A DNA stretch of 55,649 nt from JALYNX01 sp040905925 (GTDB lineage: Bacteria; Actinomycetota; Acidimicrobiia; Spongiisociales; ZC4RG35), in assembly GCA_040905925.1 (NCBI GenBank), contig JBBDQO010000018.1:1-55649 (forward strand), read 5' to 3'. The notes under the pieces were generated by a model that was given only the letters and a program-made list of their open reading frames with translations, did no database searches and was not told where the DNA came from. Every line of letters starts with the position of its first letter. The first letter of the stretch is position 1. The translations under genes were made by a program, and so were the position numbers. Of this stretch, positions 40,829 to 48,679 are shown piece by piece.

Positions 40829-42190
40829 ATGAGCGAGCCAACCTCCGAAAGCCCCGAGATCACCGAGACCCTGGAACTCTGGGTCGCCGGAACCGAGGAG
40901 CCCGAGTTCAGCCCCACCGACGAGGGCGAACAGGAGATCTCTGACCACGAGTCGGAGGTTCGTCTCGATGAGCAATTCGGCCGGGTGGTGGAGGACGATT
41001 ACGTGTTCGACGACGGGATCGACGAGGGGGAGCGGATGATCCTGAACATGGGCCCCCAGCATCCTTCGACCCACGGCGTGCTCAGGCTCCAGATCGAGCT
41101 CGAGGGCGAGATCATCCGGCGTACCAAGCCGATCATCGGTTATCTCCACACCGGGATGGAGAAGACGGGGGAGCAGCTCAACTTCTCCCAGGGTGGGACC
41201 AATGTGACCCGAATGGACTATCTGGCTCCGTTCCACAACGAGCTGGCCTATTCCCTTGCAGTGGAGCGGTTGCTCGGGATCGAGGTTCCTCCCCGGGCGG
41301 CCGCGATCAGAGTCCTTCTCACCGAGTTGAACCGGTGCTCTTCCCACCTGGTGGCCCTGGCCACCAACGGAATGGACATCGGCGCCGTCTCCATGATGAT
41401 CTATGGGTTCAGGGAGAGGGAGCAGATCCTCGCCTTCTTCGAGAAGACCACCGGGCTACGGATGAACCACAACTTCATCCGTCCCGGTGGGGTGGCCGCA
41501 GACCTGGCGCCGGGTTGGAAGGACGATGTGGCAGCGATCCTGGTTGAGCTGCCGAAACGTGTGCACCAGTACGACGACCTGCTGAAGGACAACCCGATCT
41601 GGCAGGCTCGGACCCGTGGTGTCGGGGTCATCACCGCAGAGGAGGCGATTGCCTACGGGATCACCGGGCCGCCGCTACGGGCAACAGGGGTCTCCTGGGA
41701 CCTGCGCAAGGCATTCCCCTACTCCGGGATAGAGAACTACGAGTTCGAGGTGGCTGTCGGAGAGCACGGCGACGTCTACGACCGCTACCGGATCCGGATC
41801 GACGAGATCCACGAGTCGTTGAAGATCGTGGAGCAGGTGATGGACTCGATGCCCAAGGGTGACTTCCGGGTGGACGACCGCAAGGTGACACCACCGCCCC
41901 GGGCCCGCATCGATGAGTCGATGGAGGCCCTGATCCATCACTTCAAGCTGTTCACGGAGGGGTTCAAGGTGCCGCCCGGCGAGACATACGTGGCGGTGGA
42001 GTCACCGAGAGGGGAACTGGGCTGTTATCTGGTCTCCGACGGAGAGGCCCGCCCCTACCGGATGCACACCCGGGCGCCTTCGTTCACCAACCTCCAGGCG
42101 TTGCCTATCGCCATGGCCGACTCGCTTATGGCCGACACCGTGGCCACCATCGCCTCTATGGACCCGGTGATGGGGGACGTCGACCGCTAG
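40829..42190 (+). CDS. nuoD: NADH-quinone oxidoreductase subunit D with acidic N-terminal extension
   Basis: A 453-residue subunit. NMGPQHPSTHGVLRLQIELEGE, PIIGYLHTGMEKTGEQ, FNRCSSHL-like LTELNRCSSHLVAL and the final MDPVMGDVDR mark the 49-kDa/NuoD family, which forms the quinone site with NuoB. About 70 residues precede it that are Glu/Asp/Ser-rich and look disordered. Complex I operons normally go on to nuoE here, but a 4.3-kb islet intervenes. Confidence 0.95.
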   Translation: MSEPTSESPEITETLELWVAGTEEPEFSPTDEGEQEISDHESEVRLDEQFGRVVEDDYVFDDGIDEGERMILNMGPQHPSTHGVLRLQIELEGEIIRRTKPIIGYLHTGMEKTGEQLNFSQGGTNVTRMDYLAPFHNELAYSLAVERLLGIEVPPRAAAIRVLLTELNRCSSHLVALATNGMDIGAVSMMIYGFREREQILAFFEKTTGLRMNHNFIRPGGVAADLAPGWKDDVAAILVELPKRVHQYDDLLKDNPIWQARTRGVGVITAEEAIAYGITGPPLRATGVSWDLRKAFPYSGIENYEFEVAVGEHGDVYDRYRIRIDEIHESLKIVEQVMDSMPKGDFRVDDRKVTPPPRARIDESMEALIHHFKLFTEGFKVPPGETYVAVESPRGELGCYLVSDGEARPYRMHTRAPSFTNLQALPIAMADSLMADTVATIASMDPVMGDVDR

Positions 42191-42194
42191 CACC

Positions 42195-42229
42195 GCTTAC
42201 CTGAGGTACCTGGCGCCATATATGGCGCC
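42195..42229 (+). repeat. Left 35-bp inverted repeat of the nuo islet
   Basis: It contains TACCTGAGGTA and the perfect 18-bp palindrome GGCGCCATATATGGCGCC (42212-42229). It matches the complement of 46501-46535 at 33 of 35 positions. It lies 4 nt after the nuoD stop. Confidence 0.9.
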
Positions 42230-42253
42230 ACCTCGACATGGTTGCCCAGGAAC

Positions 42254-42673
42254 TCAGGATGTGAGAGCGAGCTGCCTCAACATCGCCGCGGTGTCCCAAT
42301 ACGACAGGATGGAGTCGATCTGGCCGTCGACGAAATCGATACGGAACGCTCCGTTGGTCCGGTATTCCTTGCCCGTTGGGTCGTGGGGTCCCATCGATCC
42401 AAGCATCGTCCCTCCATGTGAGATCTCGGCGAAGATGGTCGTGGCGTCGGACACTGTGTCGAGCTCTTCCATGCGCATGTCGGGAAAGGTCGTGAAGATG
42501 GTCTGCCAGTGCTTTCTCGCCTCTTCCTTGCCTTTCGCTGGCGGCATGGCGGCCCCAGCTGCACTCTGGATGGTGATGCTCTCACTGACCATCGTCAGCA
42601 TCTGGTCGATGTCGTGGGCGCGGTGAGCCGCTATCCAGCGACTGAAAACTTCGAGATTCTGTCTGTCGGACAT
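42254..42673 (-). CDS. SnoaL-like/NTF2-fold protein
   Basis: A 139-residue protein. FSRWIAAHRAHDIDQMLTMVSE, HWQTIFTTFPDMRMEELDTVSD and the end MLRQLALTS fit the SnoaL-like polyketide-cyclase fold, which also covers many small hydrolases and isomerases. AAGGAGG lies upstream of the ATG. It is divergent from the MarR gene and converges on nuoD; TTGACA at 42731-42726 is a candidate -35. The substrate cannot be predicted. Confidence 0.8.
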   Translation of the reverse strand: MSDRQNLEVFSRWIAAHRAHDIDQMLTMVSESITIQSAAGAAMPPAKGKEEARKHWQTIFTTFPDMRMEELDTVSDATTIFAEISHGGTMLGSMGPHDPTGKEYRTNGAFRIDFVDGQIDSILSYWDTAAMLRQLALTS

Positions 42674-42782
42674 TGTTCCTCCTTGGCTTCGTCCTCAAAG
42701 GGAACATACGACCAGATTCCTGACGTGTCAACTACTGTTCTGGCAATTACTGATGCGGAACAGAGCTGCGTAGGATGACGGG

Positions 42783-43238
42783 ATGAAGTCGCCACTGACC
42801 GCCGAAGCCCTCGACGCATGGCGCGCGATGCTGTTCGCCAGTTCGCATGTGGTTCAGGCCCTCGGCGCCGACATGGAGGAAGACCACGGTCTGCCCATCA
42901 CCTGGTTCGATGTCCTGGGCAGGCTGCGCCAGGCCCCTGAAGGTCGGCTTCGCATGCACGAGCTGGAGGAGCAGTCAGTCTTCACCAGGAGCGGTATCAC
43001 CAGGCTCGCTGATCGCATCGAGAATGCAGGCTTGATCGAAAGGGTGAGGTCCTCGTCTGACCGGCGTGGGGTCTACCTCAGGATCACCAACGCCGGGATC
43101 GAGAAGCTCGATGAGATCTGGCCGGATCACCAGCGGAGTATCTGGCAGCACTTCGCCCGCCACCTCGACGCCTCCGACCTTAGGGCGTTGCAACGCGCTG
43201 CAGAGAAGATCAAGGCAGCCCGAGAGGAATCACGGTAG
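42783..43238 (+). CDS. MarR-family transcriptional regulator
   Basis: A 151-residue protein with a helix-turn-helix and wing: GRLRMHELEEQSVFTRSGITRLADRIENAGLIERVRSSSDRRGVYL. The segment before it, DHGLPITWFDVLGRLRQAPEG, is the dimerisation/HTH start. It is divergent from the SnoaL-like gene, with 109 nt between the starts, so it probably controls that gene and itself. The ligand is unknown. Confidence 0.9.
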   Translation: MKSPLTAEALDAWRAMLFASSHVVQALGADMEEDHGLPITWFDVLGRLRQAPEGRLRMHELEEQSVFTRSGITRLADRIENAGLIERVRSSSDRRGVYLRITNAGIEKLDEIWPDHQRSIWQHFARHLDASDLRALQRAAEKIKAAREESR

Positions 43239-43288
43239 AGCTGGGATCGATCAGAGCCAGCCTTGACGATCGAGACGGAAGTCGACTG

Positions 43289-43636
43289 CTAGAGGTCAGG
43301 CGGCAGCGCGGCGAGGCCGGCGGCCGTCATTTGTCCCTCGTCAACCATCCGGCGGGCGATCTTGCGATTCGGTTCCGACCAATTCGAGCCAGGACGTCGC
43401 GGGGCGAAGCGGATTGCCCAGCGCTCGTCATCGATCCGTTGGCCATGAAAGTCGACCCAGCCGTGACGGAGCGCCGTTTCCTGCAACTCGGCCAGGGTGA
43501 CCGTCTGTTTGCCAGATCCCTTCTTGTATAGGGCGACCACGATCTCCCGCGCGCTTTCTCCATGAGCGTCAAGCCATTGGTCGAACTCGGCCTGGCTGGT
43601 GATGAGGATGGACTGTGAGGTGTCTCTAGGGCTCAT
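43289..43636 (-). CDS. YdeI/OmpD-associated family protein
   Basis: A 115-residue protein. FDQWLDAHGESAREIVVALYKKGSGKQTV, ALRHGWVDFHGQRIDDERWAIRFAPRRPGSNWSEPNRK and MVDEGQMTAAGLAAL are family features. The family's function is not known. I chose the ATG at 43636. It is not in the frame of the neighbouring HAAS gene and lies in the same direction. Confidence 0.82.
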   Translation of the reverse strand: MSPRDTSQSILITSQAEFDQWLDAHGESAREIVVALYKKGSGKQTVTLAELQETALRHGWVDFHGQRIDDERWAIRFAPRRPGSNWSEPNRKIARRMVDEGQMTAAGLAALPPDL

Positions 43637-43649
43637 GGCGATTCCGGCC

Positions 43650-44612
43650 TCACTCGACGGCTGGGACCGTGGAGTTCGGCACCGACTCCTCATCGGCCAG
43701 ACTCGGGAATCCAAGCGAAGGGGGCGGCATCGGATTCAGACCCCCCGCCCCGTCGTACACCGAAAGATCGAGCGGATACAGGTTGGGAATGATCTGCCCG
43801 TATATGTCGCGTTCGAACAAAACGGTTCCTTCGCCGAAGTCATACGGGGTGTCGACAGGGAGGTAGTCGACCTCCTCATAGGCGTATGTGGGCAACGTGA
43901 GCAACGGCCGCCCTTCGCTGTCGAACAGAAGCACCTCAACCGGATTGCCATCCATGTCGTACGCATAGACGTTGTTGATCGAGTTTCCCTCGGCAGTGGT
44001 CAAGCGATCGAAATACGGGTAAGGATCGACGACTTCCGTGTCTGTATACACCGGGTTGAGGAGGGTGCCCACCAGTGCCCACCCGGCGATGAACGAGAAC
44101 GTCATCGACCCGAGCCTGCGGAGCGGGACCTCGGGTCCCTGGTCGAGCCAGATCGAGAGGGCTGTTGCCATTACGACGAGGATCAGACCGGTCAATGAGC
44201 TGGAGCCGATGGCAGGGACGGGGAAGCGCCGGAAGATCTGACCCGTATCGGCCAAAGCCCAGGCGCAGATCACCAGCCAGCCTCGGGCCCAGATCCAGAC
44301 CGGGCGCACGGTGGACCAGTGTGTAAATCGGGCGAGTCTCTGTGCCCTGTCGTCCAGTCGGTCCCGGAGCCGACGGACGGCGTCCCATCTCGGGAGGGGA
44401 GTCGGTTCCTCCAATCCGGCGCTGCTCCGGAATTCGGCTGCGAAGGCCTCGGGATCGCCCAACTCGGCCTCGATTCGACCGTCATCCAGTTCAGCCAGGT
44501 GTGCCTCCAGGTCTTGAACGATCTCCTCCCGCTCCTCCTCTGGCAGGTCGGAGAGCTGGTCTCGAACCTGTTCCAGATAGCGAGCCTTGGCGGCGGACAA
44601 CGTGATGCTCAT
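43650..44612 (-). CDS. HAAS-domain (DUF1700-like) membrane protein
   Basis: A 320-residue protein. The N-terminal 45 residues, ARYLEQVRDQLSDLPEEEREEIVQDLEAHLAEL, form the HAAS helical domain that usually goes with a PadR regulator. Two or more membrane helices (about 105-175) precede an extracytoplasmic domain rich in Tyr, Asp and Pro. It overlaps the padR gene by ATGA. It is probably an anti-sigma-like or transport-linked sensor, but no function is established. Confidence 0.8.
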   Translation of the reverse strand: MSITLSAAKARYLEQVRDQLSDLPEEEREEIVQDLEAHLAELDDGRIEAELGDPEAFAAEFRSSAGLEEPTPLPRWDAVRRLRDRLDDRAQRLARFTHWSTVRPVWIWARGWLVICAWALADTGQIFRRFPVPAIGSSSLTGLILVVMATALSIWLDQGPEVPLRRLGSMTFSFIAGWALVGTLLNPVYTDTEVVDPYPYFDRLTTAEGNSINNVYAYDMDGNPVEVLLFDSEGRPLLTLPTYAYEEVDYLPVDTPYDFGEGTVLFERDIYGQIIPNLYPLDLSVYDGAGGLNPMPPPSLGFPSLADEESVPNSTVPAVE

Positions 44613-44938
44613 TCCTCCTCCTCTCCCTGCAGCAGACCATTCATGGTGTCGGCAAACCCAATCCAGGACTTGGTCGACTGCTCCAGCATGTCGATTCCGG
44701 CGCCGTTCAGCCCGTAGTACTTGCGGGCCGGCCCCTCCTCCGAGGGGACGATCTCGGATGTCAGGTACCCACCACCGAACAAACGGCGGAGTGTTCCGTA
44801 TACAGAGGCGTCGCCGACCCCCTCGAAGCCCGACTCACGAAGCTGCCGGACGAGGTCGTAGCCGTAGGTGCGACCACGGCGCAGGACTGCCAGGACGGCC
44901 GTGTCCAACACTCCTTTGAGCAGCTGGGTCTGATCCAT
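44609..44938 (-). CDS. PadR-family transcriptional regulator
   Basis: A 109-residue protein. LLKGVLDTAVLAVLRRGRTYGYDLVRQLRESGF, then ASVYGTLRRLFGGGYL and EEGPARKYYGLNGAG is the complete PadR winged helix. AAGGAGG before the ATG at 44938 supports this start. It heads the padR-HAAS unit, and an inverted repeat just upstream is a likely operator for autorepression. Confidence 0.92.
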   Translation of the reverse strand: MDQTQLLKGVLDTAVLAVLRRGRTYGYDLVRQLRESGFEGVGDASVYGTLRRLFGGGYLTSEIVPSEEGPARKYYGLNGAGIDMLEQSTKSWIGFADTMNGLLQGEEEE

Positions 44939-44952
44939 ATGGAACCTCCTTA

Positions 44953-44975
44953 GGTAGTGCGCTCCAGACACTACC
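44953..44975 (-). promoter_or_regulatory. Candidate PadR operator
   Basis: GGTAGTG (44953-44959) and CACTACC (44969-44975) form a perfect inverted repeat with a 9-nt gap. GTAGTGCG recurs at 44988-44995. It sits between padR and the end of the amidohydrolase gene. Confidence 0.45.
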
Positions 44976-44997
44976 ACGCAATGCGGAGTAGTGCGTT

Positions 44998-46461
44998 TTA
45001 CGGCCAGCCCTGGTGGTGGAGCCGGAACTCACGCACCTCGTCGGTAGTCGACGGGCCCCAGGTCATGGTGGGCACCGGGTGCTCGACCCGGGCCGCCTCC
45101 AACTCGTCAGCGGTGAAGCCGACCGGCTTCCGGATCGGGTCGATCCCGTACAGGTTCGCCGCATTCCAGCCGAGGATCTTGGCCTTGATCGCCCGGGTCA
45201 GCTCTGGATAGCCGTATCGCTCACGGAGGTCGGCCGGAATCTGGAACGCCCGAAAGGCGTCGATCTGGCCCTGGGGCGAGCCGTAGAAGATGGAGTCGGT
45301 CCCCCAGAGCACATTGTCCTCCCCGAAGGCGACCAGAAGCTTGCCCAGGACGTGGGCGGCCTCATCGGGCCGCCGGAGCAGATGCCACCAGGTGGAGCCG
45401 ATCTCGGCATAGACGTTCTCCCCGGGGCCGATCCCCGCGCCGCGCACCGAGGCCACCAGACGATTGACGCCGACGCCGGCATTGCCTTCGGTGAACGGGC
45501 CCTCACGTTGCGCCACCTCGAACCCGGAGTGATAGACCACGAACTTGACGTTGGGATGGGCTCGTGCCGCCGGGCCGATGTCCTCGGGTGACCCATACCG
45601 GGCCCGGTCCGAAAGCCCCTTATGCACGAAGAGCAAAGGGTTGCCGAGAGCCTCGACCTGGTCGAGGAAGAGATTGCCCACCTGGGGTAGGTCGGGGTTG
45701 TGGTCGTCGAGCCACCAATGGATCCCCGACGGGAAATGGGTGAAGGTCTTCCAACCTGCGATCTCATTCTCGGCGACGGTGCGTTCCATCTCCTCGAGGA
45801 CCGACTCGATCGATGCAATCTGGGGAAGAGCGAGTGCGTTGACCACCACTCGGTCGTCGCCGGAGAGGTTTTGGACCAGGCGTCTGGTCTCCTCCATCAC
45901 CTGGGGCGAGAGCGGGCTTCCCTCGGGGAGGATGGGGAGACCGGAGAGGGCGACCATCGTGGTGTCGGAGCGGACGAAGACTTCTTCCAGGAAATGATTC
46001 ATAGAGAAGCAGGCCCGTGGGTCGTCCTCGTCCTGGCATTGGGCCTGGGGGAATTGCCGGCCCCAGAACCAGTCGCCACGGGTGGAAGGATCGAGGTCAT
46101 ACTCGAGAAGGTGGCCCTGGACGTCGAACACGAACTGTGAGGGGCCGAGCACCGCCCGTGCCGCGTCGGTGTCATGACGGGAGATGGGATCGAACGGATA
46201 CCAGAGACCTGCCGGCACTCCGGCTGCTCTGGCCACTGCGGCGTCGATTGCGGCAAGCGACACCGCCAAGGCACAGGCCGACCGCAGGAACTGACGTCGG
46301 CTCATCCCGGTCCGGACGATGGCTTCCTCGACCCCTGAACGAGCCAGGTTCTCCGCCTCTCGCCGGACCGGCGTGATCGGCTCGGGCTCGTACTCACCGT
46401 TGGAGCACTGTCCAAAGGCGATAGGGAGACCAGGGTCTTCGTCGCGCCACGATCCGGCCAT
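44998..46461 (-). CDS. Tat-exported amidohydrolase-family protein
   Basis: A 487-residue protein. A 50-residue leader precedes the twin-arginine motif SRRQFLRSACALAVSLAA, so the Tat signal is internal if the ATG at 46461 is right; an upstream in-frame ATG at 46521 overlaps the islet repeat. The catalytic region resembles amidohydrolase-2 enzymes, but the first metal motif reads VQGHLL instead of H-x-H. FVHKGLSD, VVYHSGFE and WGTDSIFYG follow. Substrate unknown. Confidence 0.78.
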   Translation of the reverse strand: MAGSWRDEDPGLPIAFGQCSNGEYEPEPITPVRREAENLARSGVEEAIVRTGMSRRQFLRSACALAVSLAAIDAAVARAAGVPAGLWYPFDPISRHDTDAARAVLGPSQFVFDVQGHLLEYDLDPSTRGDWFWGRQFPQAQCQDEDDPRACFSMNHFLEEVFVRSDTTMVALSGLPILPEGSPLSPQVMEETRRLVQNLSGDDRVVVNALALPQIASIESVLEEMERTVAENEIAGWKTFTHFPSGIHWWLDDHNPDLPQVGNLFLDQVEALGNPLLFVHKGLSDRARYGSPEDIGPAARAHPNVKFVVYHSGFEVAQREGPFTEGNAGVGVNRLVASVRGAGIGPGENVYAEIGSTWWHLLRRPDEAAHVLGKLLVAFGEDNVLWGTDSIFYGSPQGQIDAFRAFQIPADLRERYGYPELTRAIKAKILGWNAANLYGIDPIRKPVGFTADELEAARVEHPVPTMTWGPSTTDEVREFRLHHQGWP

Positions 46462-46500
46462 CGCCTTGATTCTGCCCGGGTTCTGCGTTCTGTGTTCGAG

Positions 46501-46535
46501 GGGCGCCACATATGGCGCCACGTACCTCAGGTAAG
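46501..46535 (-). repeat. Right 35-bp inverted repeat of the nuo islet
   Basis: Read on the minus strand it begins GCTTACCTGAGGTAC and has GGCGCCATATGTGGCGCC, with 2 mismatches to the left copy. It lies between the amidohydrolase start and nuoE, 50 nt before the nuoE ATG, which it may influence. Confidence 0.9.
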
Positions 46536-46585
46536 CGTTTGTGGGTTTCGCTACGCCATCAGGGGCTACCTATTCTCCGGCACCG

Positions 46586-47209
46586 ATGAGCCATTGGTCG
46601 GAGGCCACCCAGGACCGCGCCCGAGAGATCATCTCCCGTTATCCGATGAAGAGGTCGGCCGTCATGCCTCTTCTCTACCTGGCGATGGGCGAGGAGGGAC
46701 ATCTCAGCAACGAGGGGATGGAGGAGGTGGCTCGCTGGGTGGACATCACCCCGGCCCAGGTCCAAGCCGTTGCCAGCTTCTACACGATGTACAAGAGGGA
46801 GCGAACCGGGCGATATCTGATCTCGTGCTGCACCTCCATCTCCTGCATGCTGCTCGGCGCCGACGACGTGCTCCACGCCATCGAGGACGAGTCGGGGGTG
46901 CCTCATGGAGAGACCGATGACAAGGGCCTGCTCTCGGTGGAGCACGTGGAGTGCATCGGGGCCTGCGGTGGGGCACCCGCGGTCCAGGTCAACTACGAGC
47001 TGATCGAGGGAGTGACCCCGGATCGAGCCCGCGACCTCGTGCGCTGGCTGAGCGGAGCGAGACCGGCTGTGGTCAACACCGAAGAGATGCAAGAGCTGTT
47101 CGGCGGTGTCAAGAGCTTCGACTGGGGAGTGAAGGAGGAAGTCGGGGCTATCGGCCCCTACCCGGCGTTCCAGCACTTTGGAACCGTTGGAAGGGAGGAT
47201 CTTCCTTGA
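46586..47209 (+). CDS. nuoE: NADH-quinone oxidoreductase subunit E
   Basis: A 207-residue subunit with a [2Fe-2S] cluster. The ligands are in ISCCTSISCMLLG and HVECIGACGGAPAVQV. AVMPLLYLAMGEEGHLS and FYTMYKRE precede them. It is the first gene after the islet and has 50 nt from the right repeat, so it would need a promoter or read-through from nuoD, as the amidohydrolase faces away. Confidence 0.94.
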   Translation: MSHWSEATQDRAREIISRYPMKRSAVMPLLYLAMGEEGHLSNEGMEEVARWVDITPAQVQAVASFYTMYKRERTGRYLISCCTSISCMLLGADDVLHAIEDESGVPHGETDDKGLLSVEHVECIGACGGAPAVQVNYELIEGVTPDRARDLVRWLSGARPAVVNTEEMQELFGGVKSFDWGVKEEVGAIGPYPAFQHFGTVGREDLP

Positions 47210-48519
47210 CGACAGCCCTGGTAGTCACCCGGCGGATGACCGAGCATCCCACGGACTCGCACACCATCGAGCGCTACGAGGCCACCGGCGGCTACCAGCA
47301 AGCTCCTCGCGCCCTGGGAATGACCAGAGACGAGCTGGTGGCGATGGTCAAGAGCTCGGGTCTCCTCGGTCGAGGTGGAGCCGCCTTCTCCACCGGTCTC
47401 AAATGGAGCCTTCTTGCCCCGGACCGCCCGGCCTATCTGGTGATCAATGCCGACGAGTCCGAACCCGGCACCTTCAAGGACCGTCAGCTCCTGGAGCGTG
47501 ACCCCCATCAGATGCTGGAGGGCGCAATCATCGCCGCCGTGGCCAATGAGGTCCACCACGCCTTCATCTACATCCGGGGCGAGTACCCAAAGCCTGCCCG
47601 ACGGGTGCAGGCCGCGATAGATGCCGCCTACGCCAAGGGCTACCTGGGCAGGGGAATCTTCGGCACCGAATACGACCTGGAGGTCACCGTTCATATCGGC
47701 GCCGGCGCCTACATCTGCGGGGAGGAGACGGCGCTGATCAACAGCCTCGAGGGTCTCCGCGGCGAGCCCAGGCTCAAACCCCCCTACTTCCCGGCGGTGA
47801 AAGGGCTCTACATGCAGCCCACCATCGTCAACAACGTCGAAACGGTGTCCGACCTGCCCTACATCCTCGAGATGGGCGCCGAGGCATATGCCGGGTTGGG
47901 TCACCCTCTCGACACCGGGACCTTCATGATGTCGATCTCGGGTCACGTCAACCGACCCGGCAACTACGAGCTCCCCCACGGGATTCCCTGGGGGGAGCTG
48001 ATCTACGAGGTAGCCGGCGGGATCCGGGGTGACCGGGAGCTCAAGGCATGGATCCCCGGCGGTGCCTCGGCGCCCTGGTTCGTGCCTGGCGTCCATCTCG
48101 ATCAGCAGATCACGAGGGACGTCTGTGTCGAGGCCGGGTCGATGCTGGGCTCGGGGGCGGTGATCGTCATGGACGAGACCACCTGCATGATCCGGGCAGC
48201 GGAACGGATCCTTCGCTTCTTCGCCCACGAGTCCTGTGGCCAATGCACCCCCTGTAGGGAGGGGACCACCTGGCTGGAGATGGTCTTGCACCGGATCGAG
48301 ACCGGTCAGGGACGCCAAATCGACCTGGACCTGATGCTCGATGTCTCCGACGGGATCAGCATCGGGCTCGCCTGGCCGCCAAGGATGACGACGATCTGCC
48401 CTCTGGGGCCATCGGCGGTGTCGCCCATCATCTCCTTGCGCGACTACTTCAGGGATGAGGTCATGGAGCATGTGGCGCTGGGCGCCTGTCCTCTGGAGAA
48501 GGCGGAGGCGGTGGCATGA
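47206..48519 (+). CDS. nuoF: NADH-quinone oxidoreductase subunit F
   Basis: A 437-residue subunit that holds FMN and cluster N3 and takes electrons from NADH. GRGGAAFSTGLKW binds NADH/FMN, INADESEPGTFKDR and GAYICGEETALINSLEG follow, and the cluster motif is ESCGQCTPCREGTTW with Cys further on at TICPLGPSA. The TTG start overlaps the nuoE stop and has GGGAGG upstream. After its stop a 160-nt repeat-rich gap precedes nuoG. Confidence 0.95.
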   Translation: MTTALVVTRRMTEHPTDSHTIERYEATGGYQQAPRALGMTRDELVAMVKSSGLLGRGGAAFSTGLKWSLLAPDRPAYLVINADESEPGTFKDRQLLERDPHQMLEGAIIAAVANEVHHAFIYIRGEYPKPARRVQAAIDAAYAKGYLGRGIFGTEYDLEVTVHIGAGAYICGEETALINSLEGLRGEPRLKPPYFPAVKGLYMQPTIVNNVETVSDLPYILEMGAEAYAGLGHPLDTGTFMMSISGHVNRPGNYELPHGIPWGELIYEVAGGIRGDRELKAWIPGGASAPWFVPGVHLDQQITRDVCVEAGSMLGSGAVIVMDETTCMIRAAERILRFFAHESCGQCTPCREGTTWLEMVLHRIETGQGRQIDLDLMLDVSDGISIGLAWPPRMTTICPLGPSAVSPIISLRDYFRDEVMEHVALGACPLEKAEAVA

Positions 48520-48539
48520 TGGAGCCGTTCCTCGTCCAG

Positions 48540-48599
48540 GGCGCCCCCCTCCCCGCCTCCGGCGGTGCTCCTCCCTCGCCTTCGGCGCCCCCCTCCCCG
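48540..48599 (+). repeat. 16-bp direct repeats in the nuoF-nuoG gap
   Basis: GGCGCCCCCCTCCCCG occurs at 48540-48555 and again at 48584-48599. A 55-codon frame opens here (ATG 48516) but its composition is that of the repeats, so I do not call it a gene. Confidence 0.7.
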
Positions 48600-48611
48600 G
48601 CTACGCCAGTA

Positions 48612-48674
48612 CTCCCCCCAACGCTCACTCCGTTCGCTGGGGGGAGAAATGCTCGCTTCGCTCTCTGGGGGGAG
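48612..48674 (+). promoter_or_regulatory. G6/C6 hairpin repeat overlapping the nuoG ribosome site
   Basis: CTCCCCCCAACG (48612-48623) pairs with CGCTGGGGGGAG (48635-48646). A second arm CTGGGGGGAG at 48665-48674 could pair with the same left arm instead, and contains the SD of nuoG (GTG at 48680). The two pairings are exclusive. Confidence 0.55.
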
Positions 48675-48679
48675 AGAGC

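Noticed and set aside
42195..46535. Insertion sequence or transposon
   Set aside because: Inverted ends are present, but there is no transposase, no evident target duplication (flanks CACC and GTTT do not match), so I call it an islet only.
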